Numbered from the stretch's first letter, positions 1-8,686 are shown. The stretch: DNA of 45,647 bases from Streptomyces roseus (GCF_001044425.1 NZ_LFML01000052.1:1-45647), one strand, 5' to 3'. Numbers and translations: made by a program. The notes: generated by a model not told the origin, from the sequence alone.

Positions 1-88
1 GGCCCACCGGCATTGCGATGTCAGTGGGGGGTGTCACAGTGGGGGAGTGAGCAAAACCGCCGCAGGGCAGAGGGGGTGAGGTCCGGCC

Positions 89-1702
89 GTGTCCGGAACG
101 GGTTCGATCGTGGAAGGGGGCGCGCCGTCCGCGCGTTCCCGGGCCCTGGCCGTGCTGCGGGTGCGCAGCCGGGCGCTGGCCCTCGGGGTGCTGCCCGCCG
201 CCCTCGCGGTGGTGCTGGTGAGTGCCCGGCTGACGGGCCGGCTGGCCGGTGACCCCTGGCCCGCGGTGACGGTCGCCGTGTGCGTGGTCGCCGCCCTGGT
301 GCTGCTCGTCGGCGGGGTGTTCGCCGCGGTGGTGCTGCGGGCGAGCCCGGCCGTGACGCCGACGGTGCCGCTGCCGGAGTCCGCCGCGCCCGACCTGTAC
401 CGGATGGTGCGGGATCTGGCCGACCGGATGGACGTGCCTGCGCCCTCGGCGATAGCCCTGACGCCGGACTGCGACAGCTGGCTGGAGGACCGTACGCATG
501 CGGCCCACCGGCGCGCCGGCATATCGGGCGGGCGCGAGGTGGAGCCGGGCGCGGCCCCCGTGCTGGTGATCGGCTCGCCGTTCCTGTGGTGGATGCGGGT
601 CGCCGAACTGCGGGCGGTCCTGGCGCCGGTCGTCGCCGGTACGGGTCCCTCCGCGCATCCGGACATAGCCGACGCCCGGAACTTCGTGCGCGGGCTCGAC
701 GCCGCGGTGGACGTGGGCAGCCGGCCCGGCCTCGGCTGGATCGGGCGCCCGGCCCGGCTGCTGCTGAGGTTGTGCCAGGTGGACGCGGCCGAGATGGAGC
801 GCGGGGTCGCGGCCGCGGCCTCGGACCGCGCACAGGGTGTGGACTACGGGCTGCGCATCGTCGCCCAGGAGCAGGTCGGCCTCGCCTACGCGGGCTGGGA
901 CCGGCTGCTGACCAGGGTCGCCCTGCCCGCCTGGCGGATGGGCCGCTGGCCGGCGCACCTCGACGCCGGGGTGGTCTCCGCGCTGACCGAGCTGTCCCGG
1001 CGGGACCGGCTGGCCGAGGGCTACACCTCCCGGCTCGGCGAGCGGCCCGCCTGTGACCTGCTGGAGCGGCCCGGGGTGATCGACGAAGCGGCTTCGCTGC
1101 TGGCCGCCCGGCTGTTCCACGGCGGTCCGGCCAAGGCCGGACCGGACTGGTCGCCGGTGGAGTGGGCCGCCTATCCGGAGGAGGTCGTCGACCGCAAATG
1201 GCGTGCGGAGGCGACCCGGCTGCACGAGGCGCTGGACGCCCTCGCCGTGCCCCCCGGCCCGGGCCCGACGCTGGACCGGGTACTGGGCTATCTCACGGAC
1301 GCCGCCGGAGAGGGCGCGGCCGGCGAGGCGCTGGCCGGCCGGCTCAGTGGCGACCTGGCCCGGGAAGAGCGCTGCACGGGTGCGGCCGGGAGCGGTGCGG
1401 GCGCCCCGGTGGCGCGCGGGGCGGACGCGGTGCCGCTGTTCCCCCTCCAGCCGCCCCGCAGCGGGCGGGACCTCCTCGCCGACCACGTGACGGCTATGGT
1501 GTGCGCCGCCGCCGTCGACTCGGCCGACGCCGCGCCGGGGCTGGACTGGCTCGACGGCCCGGTCCTCCTGGTCGACGGCGTACGGCGCGCGGACCTCGCC
1601 CCCCGGGTGCTGAGCCTGGTGGAGGACGGGGACCCGGAGCCCCTGCGCGACTGGCTCGCCGAGATCGGCGTACGCCCGGAGAAGCCGGTCCGGCTGGTCT
1701 GA
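89..1702 (+). CDS. Membrane protein resembling an M48 metalloprotease without its zinc motif
   Basis: 537 aa from a GTG start; the purine-rich AGGGGGTGAGG just upstream can act as the ribosome site. Two hydrophobic segments (about residues 33-48 and 59-84) suggest membrane anchoring, and the rest is probably cytosolic. Residues 100-185 align by eye with the M48 layout: LYRMVRDLADRMDVPAPS, then VLVIGSPFLWW, then AELRAVLA. Where M48 enzymes have HExxH after 'AVLA', this protein has P-V-V-A-G (residues 180-184), so zinc peptidase activity is not expected. No other recognised domain was seen. The next gene is on the same strand about 200 bp away and is probably separately expressed. The membrane topology is well supported; the M48 relationship is inferred from pattern and the function is unknown. 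Confidence 0.8.
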   Translation: MSGTGSIVEGGAPSARSRALAVLRVRSRALALGVLPAALAVVLVSARLTGRLAGDPWPAVTVAVCVVAALVLLVGGVFAAVVLRASPAVTPTVPLPESAAPDLYRMVRDLADRMDVPAPSAIALTPDCDSWLEDRTHAAHRRAGISGGREVEPGAAPVLVIGSPFLWWMRVAELRAVLAPVVAGTGPSAHPDIADARNFVRGLDAAVDVGSRPGLGWIGRPARLLLRLCQVDAAEMERGVAAAASDRAQGVDYGLRIVAQEQVGLAYAGWDRLLTRVALPAWRMGRWPAHLDAGVVSALTELSRRDRLAEGYTSRLGERPACDLLERPGVIDEAASLLAARLFHGGPAKAGPDWSPVEWAAYPEEVVDRKWRAEATRLHEALDALAVPPGPGPTLDRVLGYLTDAAGEGAAGEALAGRLSGDLAREERCTGAAGSGAGAPVARGADAVPLFPLQPPRSGRDLLADHVTAMVCAAAVDSADAAPGLDWLDGPVLLVDGVRRADLAPRVLSLVEDGDPEPLRDWLAEIGVRPEKPVRLV

Positions 1703-1906
1703 CCGTTCCGCCCGCGGCGGCACGCCCCCCAATCCCGGCCGACCCGGGCCGGGCGGACGCGGCACTCCACGACTCCGGATGTGGCGAACGGTGACGGAAT
1801 GAGTGCGTTATGTGATGTGCTGGGACCGGTAGCGGTTCGATGTCCGGAAACCGAGCCGTGACGGCGTGTTCAGAGTCCGTTCGGGGGAGTGAGGGAGGGG
1901 AGCGAC

Positions 1907-3403
1907 ATGAGTGGTGCGGACCAGATCCGGCGGTGGGAATCAGGTGCGCTCGCGCACGCGGTGAACGACCCCTTCGGCCAGGGCCCGCTGCCGTGGTTCC
2001 GGGGCAGCGAGCTCTACTTCGACGACACCGGCCACGTCGTGCCCTGGTACGTGGACCCGGCGCTCGCCGACCCCGAGCTCGCCCCCGGCCGGATCCCCCG
2101 CGCCCGCGGCAACGGCGGCCCGCGCACCGCCGACGACGTGCACCGGCAGATCAAGGGCTTCGCCTCCACCGGAGCCGTCGCCCCCGGCGAGGCCATCGAC
2201 TTCCACATCACCGTGGACCCGCCCCAGCAGTTCTCCGTCGACGTCTACCGCATCGGCCACTACGGCGGCGACGGCGCCTCCAAGATCACCACCAGCCCCC
2301 GGCTCTCGGGCATCGTCCAGCCGGCCCCGCTGACCGCCGACCGCACCGTCTCCTGCCACCACTGGTGGCTCTCCTGGCGGCTCCAGGTCCCCTCCTACTG
2401 GAGCGTCGGCGCGTACGTCGCCGTCCTCACCACCGCCGACGGGTACCGGTCGCACATCCCCTTCACCGTCCGCGACGACCACCCCGCCGATCTCCTCCTC
2501 CTGCTGCCCGACATCACCTGGCAGGCCTACAACCTCTACCCCGAGGACGGCCGGACCGGCGCGAGCCTCTACCACGCCTGGGACGAGGAGGGCCGGCTGC
2601 TCGGCGAGCGGGACGCGGCCACCACGGTCTCCTTCGACCGGCCCTACGCCGGCGCCGGGCTGCCCCTGCACGTGGGCCACGCCTACGACTTCGTCCGCTG
2701 GGCCGAGCGCTACGGCTACGACATCGCCTACGCCGACACCCGCGATCTGCACGCGGGCCGCGTCGACCCCACCCGCTACCGCGGCCTGGTCTTCCCCGGC
2801 CACGACGAGTACTGGTCGGCTCCCATGCGCCGCACCGTCGAGCGCGCCCGCGACCACGGCACCTCGCTCGTCTTCCTCTCCGCCAACACCATGTACTGGC
2901 AGGTCGAGCTGGGCCCCTCCCCCTCCGGGGTCGACGACCGGCTCCTCACCTGCCGAAAACGCCGCGGCCCCGGCCGCCCCAGCCTCTGGCGCGAGGTCGA
3001 CCGCCCGGAGCAGCAGCTGCTCGGCATCCAGTACGCGGGGCGGGTCCCCGAGCCCGCGCCCCTGATCGTGCGCAATGCCACGCACTGGCTCTGGGAGTCC
3101 ACCGGCGCCGCCGAGAACGACGAGCTCCCCGGCCTGGTCGCCGGCGAGGCCGACCGGTACTTCCCGCGCACCCAGCTCCCCGAGCACCAGGACCGGATCC
3201 TGCTCGCGCACTCCCCGTACCGGGACGGCGAGGGCGCCAAGCGCCACCAGGAGACCTCCCTGTACCGGGCCCCGAGCGGTGCGCTGGTCTTCGCGTCGGG
3301 CACCTTCGCCTGGTCCCCCGCACTGGACCGCCCCGGCCACATCGACGAGCGGGTCCAGCGGGCCACCTCGAACCTCCTCGACCGGATCTGCAAGCGGGAC
3401 TGA
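1907..3403 (+). CDS. N,N-dimethylformamidase beta-subunit-like protein
   Basis: 498 aa. I chose the ATG at 1907, preceded by GGGAGGGG, over an in-frame GTG at 1889. There is no signal peptide or membrane segment, so it should be cytosolic. WQAYNLYPEDG (middle) and GHDEYWSAPMRRTVE followed by LVFLSANTMYWQ (second half) are typical of the C-terminal domain of the N,N-dimethylformamidase large subunit family, which resembles a glutamine-amidotransferase fold. True DMFase also needs a small subunit, and none is encoded nearby, so hydrolysis of DMF is not implied. The substrate is unknown. It lies upstream of purC with a GC-rich repetitive spacer. Family assignment is good and activity is uncertain. 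Confidence 0.8.
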   Translation: MSGADQIRRWESGALAHAVNDPFGQGPLPWFRGSELYFDDTGHVVPWYVDPALADPELAPGRIPRARGNGGPRTADDVHRQIKGFASTGAVAPGEAIDFHITVDPPQQFSVDVYRIGHYGGDGASKITTSPRLSGIVQPAPLTADRTVSCHHWWLSWRLQVPSYWSVGAYVAVLTTADGYRSHIPFTVRDDHPADLLLLLPDITWQAYNLYPEDGRTGASLYHAWDEEGRLLGERDAATTVSFDRPYAGAGLPLHVGHAYDFVRWAERYGYDIAYADTRDLHAGRVDPTRYRGLVFPGHDEYWSAPMRRTVERARDHGTSLVFLSANTMYWQVELGPSPSGVDDRLLTCRKRRGPGRPSLWREVDRPEQQLLGIQYAGRVPEPAPLIVRNATHWLWESTGAAENDELPGLVAGEADRYFPRTQLPEHQDRILLAHSPYRDGEGAKRHQETSLYRAPSGALVFASGTFAWSPALDRPGHIDERVQRATSNLLDRICKRD

Positions 3404-3435
3404 GCCGGGGACCGGGGCAGGGCAGGGCTCGACCG

Positions 3436-3480
3436 GGCCGGGCCCGTCACGGCCGGGCCCGTCACGGCCGGGCCCGTTAC
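3436..3480. repeat. Three tandem 15-bp units upstream of purC
   Basis: Three head-to-tail copies of GGCCGGGCCCGTCAC (3436-3450, 3451-3465, 3466-3480; the last has GTTAC for GTCAC). Each holds the palindrome GGGCCC. They lie between the DMFase-like gene and purC. This could be polymorphic filler, part of the upstream gene's terminator, or a protein-binding array. Confidence 0.85.
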
Positions 3481-3593
3481 CGCAGGGCCGGACGGGGGCC
3501 CGACGCGGGAGCGGCCGGGCACCCCTGTGGCCGGGCACGGGCCCCCGTGCGGGAGAATGGGGCTGCGCTCGTACAGAACCACAGGGAGACCCC

Positions 3594-4496
3594 GTGTCCG
3601 GATTCGTCGAAAAGCCCGAGCCGGTTCAGGTGCCCGGCCTCGTCCACCTCCACACCGGCAAGGTGCGCGACCTCTACAGCGACGGCGACGGCAACCTCGT
3701 CATGGTCGCCAGCGACCGCATGTCCGCCTACGACTGGGTGCTCCCCACCGAGATCCCGGACAAGGGCCGCGTCCTGACCCAGCTCTCCCTCTGGTGGTTC
3801 GACCAGCTGCGGGACCTCGTCCCGAACCACGTGATCGGCACGGACCTGCCTGCGGGCGCGCCCGCCGACTGGGCCGGCCGCACGCTGGTCTGCAAGAGCC
3901 TCGACATGGTCCCGGTCGAGTGCGTGGCCCGCGGCTACCTCACCGGCTCCGGCCTCGCCGAGTACGAGAAGACCCGTACGGTCTGCGGGCTCGCCCTCCC
4001 CGAGGGGCTCGTGGACGGCTCCGAGCTGCCCGCCCCGATCTTCACCCCGGCCGCCAAGGCCGCCGTCGGCGAGCACGACGAGAACGTCTCGTACGAGGAG
4101 GTGGCGCGCACCACCGGCGCCGAGACGGCGGCGCTGCTGCGCCAGACCACCCTGGCCGTGTACGGCCGGGCCCGGGACATCGCCCGCGAGCGCGGGATCA
4201 TCCTGGCGGACACCAAGTTCGAGTTCGGCTTCGACGGGGACGGCACGCTCGTCGCCGGCGACGAGGTGCTGACCCCGGACTCCTCCCGCTTCTGGCCGGC
4301 CGACCAGTGGGAGCCGGGCCGCGCCCAGCCCTCCTACGACAAGCAGTTCGTCCGCGACTGGCTCACCTCCCCCGCCTCCGGCTGGGACCGCAGGGGCGAA
4401 CTCCCGCCGCCGGCCCTTCCGCAGGAGGTCGTCGAGCAGACCAGCGCCAAGTACATCGAGGCGTACGAGCGGCTCACCGGCCTCGCCTGGACCTGA
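3594..4496 (+). CDS. purC: SAICAR synthetase
   Basis: Phosphoribosylaminoimidazole-succinocarboxamide synthase, 300 aa. It condenses CAIR with aspartate using ATP, a late cytosolic step of de novo IMP synthesis. The GTG at 3594 follows AGGGAGA and gives the expected N-terminus; longer in-frame openings run through low-complexity spacer. Diagnostic stretches are HTGKVRDLY (nucleotide-binding end), SDRMSAYDWVLPTEIPDKG, the substrate region ECVARGYLTGSG, and LADTKFEFGFD near the C-terminal third. Length is normal and no residues appear missing. It is monocistronic here: a GC-rich hairpin follows, then convergent tRNA and regulator genes. Confidence 0.97.
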   Translation: MSGFVEKPEPVQVPGLVHLHTGKVRDLYSDGDGNLVMVASDRMSAYDWVLPTEIPDKGRVLTQLSLWWFDQLRDLVPNHVIGTDLPAGAPADWAGRTLVCKSLDMVPVECVARGYLTGSGLAEYEKTRTVCGLALPEGLVDGSELPAPIFTPAAKAAVGEHDENVSYEEVARTTGAETAALLRQTTLAVYGRARDIARERGIILADTKFEFGFDGDGTLVAGDEVLTPDSSRFWPADQWEPGRAQPSYDKQFVRDWLTSPASGWDRRGELPPPALPQEVVEQTSAKYIEAYERLTGLAWT

Positions 4497-4503
4497 CGCC
4501 GTC

Positions 4504-4533
4504 GTCCCGGGCCCCGACCCGCGGGCCCGGGAC
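4504..4533 (+). terminator. Hairpin after purC
   Basis: An 11-bp perfect stem (GTCCCGGGCCC at 4504-4514 with GGGCCCGGGAC at 4523-4533) and 8-nt loop, beginning 8 nt after the purC stop. There is no T-tract, as is usual for high-GC actinomycetes. Confidence 0.6.
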
Positions 4534-4541
4534 ACGGCGGC

Positions 4542-4586
4542 AAACGGCGTCCCCGGAAACGGCGTCCCCGGAAACGGCGGCCCGGG
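4542..4586. repeat. Short tandem 15-bp repeat downstream of purC
   Basis: AAACGGCGTCCCCGG occurs at 4542-4556 and 4557-4571, with a diverged third unit at 4572-4586. It lies between the purC hairpin and the strong terminator at 4641. Confidence 0.8.
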
Positions 4587-4640
4587 CCGCGGCGGTCCCA
4601 CCCGGGCCCCTGGTCCCGCCCCGGACGCGGCCCGGGACAC

Positions 4641-4676
4641 GAAGAAGCCCCCGGTCACAGGACCGGGGGCTTCTTC
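4641..4676. terminator. Strong bidirectional terminator hairpin
   Basis: A perfect 16-bp inverted repeat (4641-4656 with 4661-4676, loop ACAG). It separates rightward purC from the leftward tRNA-Gly and two-component genes, and can stop transcription from both sides. Confidence 0.85.
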
Positions 4677-4681
4677 GATGG

Positions 4682-4754
<73 letters not shown>

Positions 4755-4778
4755 AGGTGCGCCGTAGCGCGAGAACCA

Positions 4779-5390
4779 CTATACCCAACCTCGCTCGCGT
4801 GCGAGACGCACTGCCGTGTGACGGTTCTCTGCGCCCAGCTTGTTCGCCGCCGAGGACAGGTAGTTCCGTACCGTCCCCGGCGAAAGCGAGGCCCGCTCGG
4901 CGATCTCCGCGATCGGCGCCCCGTCCCCCGCGAGTTCCAGCACCTCGGCCTCGCGCGCGGTCAGCGGGGAGTCCCCCGCGCTGATCGCGTCGGCCGCCAA
5001 CTCCGGGTCCACATAACGCCCTCCGGCGTGCACGGTGCGGATCAGCTCGGCCAGCCGCTGCGCCGACACCGTCTTCGGCGCGAAGGCCCGCACCCCCGCG
5101 GCCAGGGCCCGCTTCAGGTGCCCGGGACGCCCGTGGCTCGTCACGATCATGGTCTGGCAGCCGGGGAGTTCGGCCCGCAGCGCTGTGGCGACGCTCACAC
5201 CGTCCGCCCCCGGCATCTGCAGGTCCAGCACCGCCACGTCCGGCCGGTGGGCGCGCGCCATCGCGAGGGCCTCCGGTCCCGAGGCCGCCTCCGCGACGAC
5301 GAGCAGATCGTCCTCCAGGGCCAGCAGTGCGGCGAGCGCGCCGCGGATCAGGTGCTCGTCGTCGGCCAGCAGTACGCGTACGGGGGTCAT
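4779..5390 (-). CDS. NarL/FixJ-family response regulator (DesR-like)
   Basis: 203 aa. The N-terminal receiver domain (1-120) has acidic pocket D10-D11, phosphoacceptor D56 in VLDLQMPG, conserved T84 and K106. The C-terminal LuxR-type helix-turn-helix (about 140-200) includes SPLTAREAEVLELAG and LSPGTVRNYLSSAANKLGA. Phosphorylation should dimerise it for DNA binding. Its ATG overlaps the stop of the upstream histidine kinase gene (ATGA), so the two are translationally coupled. The closest architecture I recognise is the DesK/DesR class of membrane-sensing systems. The stimulus and targets are unknown. Confidence 0.93.
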   Translation of the reverse strand: MTPVRVLLADDEHLIRGALAALLALEDDLLVVAEAASGPEALAMARAHRPDVAVLDLQMPGADGVSVATALRAELPGCQTMIVTSHGRPGHLKRALAAGVRAFAPKTVSAQRLAELIRTVHAGGRYVDPELAADAISAGDSPLTAREAEVLELAGDGAPIAEIAERASLSPGTVRNYLSSAANKLGAENRHTAVRLARERGWV

Positions 5391-6613
5391 GCCCGTGCCT
5401 CCGGTCCTCGCCCTTGCCCGCCCGGGATCCGGGCCGTCAGCCGGAACCGGCCGTCACCGACCGGGCCGGCCTCCAAGGCGCCGTCCAGGGCCGCGAGCCG
5501 CTCCCGCAGGCCCGCGAGGCCCGAGCCCGGCGGTCCGGCCAGCACCTCGGGGGCCCCGTCGTTCTCCACCACCAGGGTCAGCGCGCCCGACTCGGGCGCC
5601 GTGAGGCTGATCACACAGCTGCGGGCGTCCCCGTGCCGCAGCACGTTGGTGGTCGCCTCCCGGACCACCCAGCCCAGCGCCGACTGCACTTCGGGCCGCA
5701 GCGCCCGGCCGGCCCGCACCTCGACGCGGCAGTCCATCCCGGCCGCGCTGAGCACCCCGCGGGCGCCCTCCAGTTCCACGGTGAGATCCGCCTCCCGGTA
5801 GCCGCGTACGACGTCCCGCACCTCGCGCTGCGACTCGCGGGCGATCCGCTGGACCTCGATCATCTGGTCCACGGCCTCCGGGCGTTCGCGCCGGGCCAGC
5901 TGGACGGCCAGCTCGCTCTTGAGCGCGATCACCGCCAGGTTGCGGCCCATCACGTCGTGCAGGTCCCGCCCGAAGCGCAGCCGCTCCTCGGCCACGGCGA
6001 GCTGGGCCTGGAGTTCCCTGGCCCGGTCCAGCTCGTACACCGTCTTCAGCAGCCAGGCGGAGAATCCGCAGGCCAGGACCAGCAGGCCGCAGGTGAGGAG
6101 GACGCCGACCCCGTAGCCGGCCGCCTCCCCGGCGGGGTGGCCCACCGCCAGCGCCACGGCCGCCGCAGCGGCCCCCGCGGCCGGGGCCACGCACAGCATG
6201 TGCCGCACCCGGGTCAGGACCAGCGTCAGGGAACCGGCGGCGAACGCGACCGTGTTGACCGCGAGGGTGGGGGCGACGCCCGCGTGGGAGACGGCGCCGA
6301 ACGAGCGCAGGACCAGGACGGCGACCGACAGGACGGCGGTCAGCGCGAGGAGGGCCGCCGCGAGCCGTACGGGGCGCTCGCGCCGGCCGAGCACCCAGTC
6401 CAGCGCCTTGGAGGACACGACTCCGCACAGCGCGATCTGTGCGCACAGGGGCAGGAGCAGGGCGCCGGTGACGAGATCGGGGCCCTGGGGGACGAGGCCG
6501 AAGAACACCGCGCAGGATTCGAGGAGCACGAAGAAGTGGAACGACCAGCGGGTGTAGAGCTCGACCTTCGCCGCACTGCTGCGGTTCTTCCACCACCCCG
6601 TCAGTTTCGACAT
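5387..6613 (-). CDS. Sensor histidine kinase (HisKA_3/DesK-like)
   Basis: 408 aa from the ATG at 6613, which has a G-rich upstream stretch; an in-frame ATG at 6649 overlaps the terminator hairpin and is less likely. The N-terminal half has several hydrophobic helices (about residues 25-65, 83-105, 113-135, 140-158 and 165-190), so this is an integral membrane sensor without a large extracellular domain. A short coiled coil (195-215) leads to the HisKA_3 box RDLHDVMGRNLA with predicted phospho-His H219. The ATPase domain has GWVVREATTNVLRHG (N box) and GSGLAGLRERLAALDG (G box). It phosphorylates the coupled response regulator downstream. Its activating signal is unknown. Confidence 0.92.
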   Translation of the reverse strand: MSKLTGWWKNRSSAAKVELYTRWSFHFFVLLESCAVFFGLVPQGPDLVTGALLLPLCAQIALCGVVSSKALDWVLGRRERPVRLAAALLALTAVLSVAVLVLRSFGAVSHAGVAPTLAVNTVAFAAGSLTLVLTRVRHMLCVAPAAGAAAAAVALAVGHPAGEAAGYGVGVLLTCGLLVLACGFSAWLLKTVYELDRARELQAQLAVAEERLRFGRDLHDVMGRNLAVIALKSELAVQLARRERPEAVDQMIEVQRIARESQREVRDVVRGYREADLTVELEGARGVLSAAGMDCRVEVRAGRALRPEVQSALGWVVREATTNVLRHGDARSCVISLTAPESGALTLVVENDGAPEVLAGPPGSGLAGLRERLAALDGALEAGPVGDGRFRLTARIPGGQGRGPEARA

Positions 6614-6647
6614 GCCCCCGGCCCCCCGATGGTTGAACACATACGAC

Positions 6648-6676
6648 AAAGGCCCTGATCAATGATCAGGGCCTTT
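6648..6676. terminator. Terminator hairpin between tRNA-Gly and the kinase gene
   Basis: A 13-bp perfect stem (AAAGGCCCTGATC with its complement, loop AAT) with A/T runs at both ends. It lies just downstream of the leftward tRNA-Gly at 6685 and just upstream of the kinase start, insulating the two-component operon. Confidence 0.85.
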
Positions 6677-6684
6677 GCACGCTG

Positions 6685-6757
<73 letters not shown>

Positions 6758-6838
6758 ATGCTTGCTCCGGCATGAATGCCGTCGCGATGCGTGCATCACT
6801 CTACCCGATCCACCGGAGTGGTCGGTAAAGCGTTGCAG

Positions 6839-6910
6839 AGCGGGTGACAGGGATCGCACACTGCGCCTTCCCCCTGGAAGGGGGATGTTCTGCTACTGAA
6901 CTACACCCGC
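6839..6910 (-). tRNA. tRNA-Gly (TCC)
   Basis: 72-nt cloverleaf: acceptor GCGGGTG/CACCCGC, anticodon stem TCCCC/GGGGA, loop CTTCCAG giving anticodon TCC. No encoded CCA. It lies about 80 bp upstream of the second tRNA-Gly(GCC) in the same orientation, possibly in one transcript. Confidence 0.95.
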
Positions 6911-7030
6911 ACGACCTTCGGGGCTTTGACCTGCGGCCTCGCCCCTCGGCGTGATCCACACACTAGCGGACCGGAGGGGGTGGATGGCAAATCGGCTCCC
7001 GCCGGGCCCCGTTAGCGGACCTCCGTCGGC

Positions 7031-7063
7031 GCCGGGCCGGGCCCCGCAGGCCCCCGGCCCGGC
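7031..7063 (-). terminator. Hairpin downstream of lsr2
   Basis: An 11-bp stem (7031-7041 with 7053-7063, 11-nt loop), 25 nt beyond the leftward lsr2 stop. It is GC-rich with no T-tract. Confidence 0.55.
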
Positions 7064-7087
7064 CGCCCCGCAGAGACCGCGCAGACC

Positions 7088-7405
7088 TCAGTGGGCCTCG
7101 TTGTACGCCGCGTACACGCGCTTGGGGATGCGGCCGCGCGGCGGCACGTCGAGGTCGTTGGACCGGGCCCAGGCGCGGACGACCGCCGGGTCGGGGGCCA
7201 GGGAGGTGTGCTTGTACGTCTTCCCGGAACGCGCCTGCCGGCGTCCGGCGGCCACGAAGGGCGCGAGGCTCTTCCGCAGTTTCTTTGCGTTGGCCAGATT
7301 GAGGTCGATCTCGTACGACTTACCGTCCAGGCCGAACGTGACCGTCTCCGCCGCTTCCCCGCCGTCGATGTCGTCGGAGATCGTGACTACTACGCGCTGC
7401 GCCAC
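7088..7405 (-). CDS. lsr2: Lsr2-family nucleoid-associated protein
   Basis: 105 aa. The GTG at 7405 has AAGGGA about 10 nt upstream; the larger open frame beyond it covers the divergent purS/purQ region and is not coding. The N-terminal beta-rich dimerisation/oligomerisation part begins AQRVVVTISDDIDGG and continues VTFGLDGKSYEIDL. The C-terminal DNA-binding part has VRAWARSNDLDVPPRGRIP, where the R-G-R motif inserts into the minor groove of AT-rich DNA. Lsr2 is the actinobacterial H-NS analogue, bridging DNA and silencing low-GC or acquired genes. It is divergent from purSQL across a relatively AT-rich 350-bp region, which could allow autoregulation. Confidence 0.96.
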   Translation of the reverse strand: MAQRVVVTISDDIDGGEAAETVTFGLDGKSYEIDLNLANAKKLRKSLAPFVAAGRRQARSGKTYKHTSLAPDPAVVRAWARSNDLDVPPRGRIPKRVYAAYNEAH

Positions 7406-7757
7406 GGATATCGGTCCCTTCGCGCGACGCCGCCCACCCGTGGGACGTGCGGTGATGTCGCCTGTGTGGATGTTTCGGAGCAATGCATGATTCCGCCCCG
7501 GATCGTGCGGTGAAAAATGCCGCTCTTCCGGTGGAATCCTTTGTACCGCGATTCCCATTGCATTGCGAAGCCCAGTTAATTGTCTCCGCGTGTCCCGCCG
7601 CAATGCCGGGTGCGTGGTTTTCCGGTGGATTTTGCGAAGCGTTGGTGAAGCGAAACGGGGCGCCGGTTGTCCCCGGAGGATATCTACCCGCGTAGAAATT
7701 TCGGCCGGGTACGCTGATGGAACCGCCTTTGCACCAACCACCTCATCGGGAGTGCCA
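7406..7757. other. Low-GC divergent intergenic region between lsr2 and purS
   Basis: About 350 bp with no convincing gene. The middle (about 7490-7720) is clearly poorer in GC than its surroundings, with AT stretches such as GTTAATTGTCTCC, GTGAAAAATG and TAGAAATTTCGG. It must hold the promoters of lsr2 (leftward) and purSQL (rightward). TACGCT at 7710-7715 is a possible -10 for purS. AT-rich patches are the expected binding preference of Lsr2 itself. Confidence 0.5.
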
Positions 7758-8003
7758 GTGGCACGCGTCGTAGTCGACGTCATGCTCAAGCCGGAGATCC
7801 TCGACCCCCAGGGCCAGGCGGTGCAGCGTGCACTACCGCGCCTGGGCTTCGAGGGCATCGCCGACGTCCGCCAGGGGAAGCGCTTCGAGCTGGAAGTGGA
7901 GGGACCGGTCGACCAGGCCGCCCTCGACCGCATCCACAAGATGGCCGAAACGTTCCTCGCCAACACCGTCATCGAAGACTTCACCGTGAAGGTCGAGGCC
8001 TGA
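7758..8003 (+). CDS. purS: FGAM synthase subunit PurS
   Basis: 81 aa from the GTG at 7758 (GTG GCA CGC GTC). This small cytosolic protein bridges PurQ and PurL and helps channel ammonia in the three-subunit FGAM synthase found in Gram-positives and archaea. The sequence has the family layout: [20 protein letters not shown], then [20 protein letters not shown], and an acidic, hydrophobic C-terminus. Two bases separate its stop from the purQ start. The order purS-purQ-purL is the classical one. Confidence 0.96.
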   Translation: MARVVVDVMLKPEILDPQGQAVQRALPRLGFEGIADVRQGKRFELEVEGPVDQAALDRIHKMAETFLANTVIEDFTVKVEA

Positions 8004-8005
8004 GG

Positions 8006-8682
8006 GTGACCACTCGCATCGGAGTCGTCACGTTCCCCGGAACGCTCGACGACCGTGACTCGCTGCGCGCCGTGCGCCTCGCGGGAGCCGAGCCCGTCTC
8101 GCTGTGGCACCGCGACAAGGACCTGCACCAGGTCGACGCGGTCGTCCTCGCGGGCGGCTTCTCCTACGGGGACTACCTGCGCGCCGGAGCCATCTCCCGG
8201 TTCTCGCCGGTGATGGAGACCATCATCGAGCAGGCCAAGGCCGGGATGCCCGTCCTCGGCATCTGCAACGGCTTCCAGGTCCTCACCGAGGCCCACCTGC
8301 TGCCGGGGGCGATGCTCCGGAACAACCACCTGCACTTCATCTGCCGCGACCAGAAGCTGCGGGTGGAGAACGCGGAGACCGCGTGGACCGGCGACTACGC
8401 CGCCGGCCAGGAGATCTCCGTACCGCTCAAGAACATGGACGGCCGGTACGTCGCCGACGAGCGCGTCCTCGACGAGCTCGAAGCCGAGGGCCGCGTGGCC
8501 TTCCGGTACGTCGACGTGAACCCGAACGGTTCGCTGCGCGACATCGCCGGCATCACCAACGCCGCGGGCAACGTGGTCGGCCTCATGCCGCACCCCGAGC
8601 ACGCGGTCGAGCCGCTGATCGGGACGGGCCGCACCGACGGCCTCCCGTTCTTCACCTCGGTCCTGAAGAAGCTGGTCTCCGC

Positions 8683-8686
<4 letters not shown>
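8006..8686 (+). CDS. purQ: FGAM synthase glutaminase subunit PurQ
   Basis: 226 aa, class I glutamine amidotransferase. It releases ammonia from glutamine for FGAR amination by PurL. The nucleophile is C87 in GICNGFQ; the catalytic His-Glu pair is in [10 protein letters not shown] near the C-terminus; the oxyanion region is [14 protein letters not shown]. The GTG start lies 2 nt after the purS stop, and its own stop overlaps the purL start (ATGA), so the three subunits are translationally coupled. Length is normal for the separate-subunit enzyme. Confidence 0.97.
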
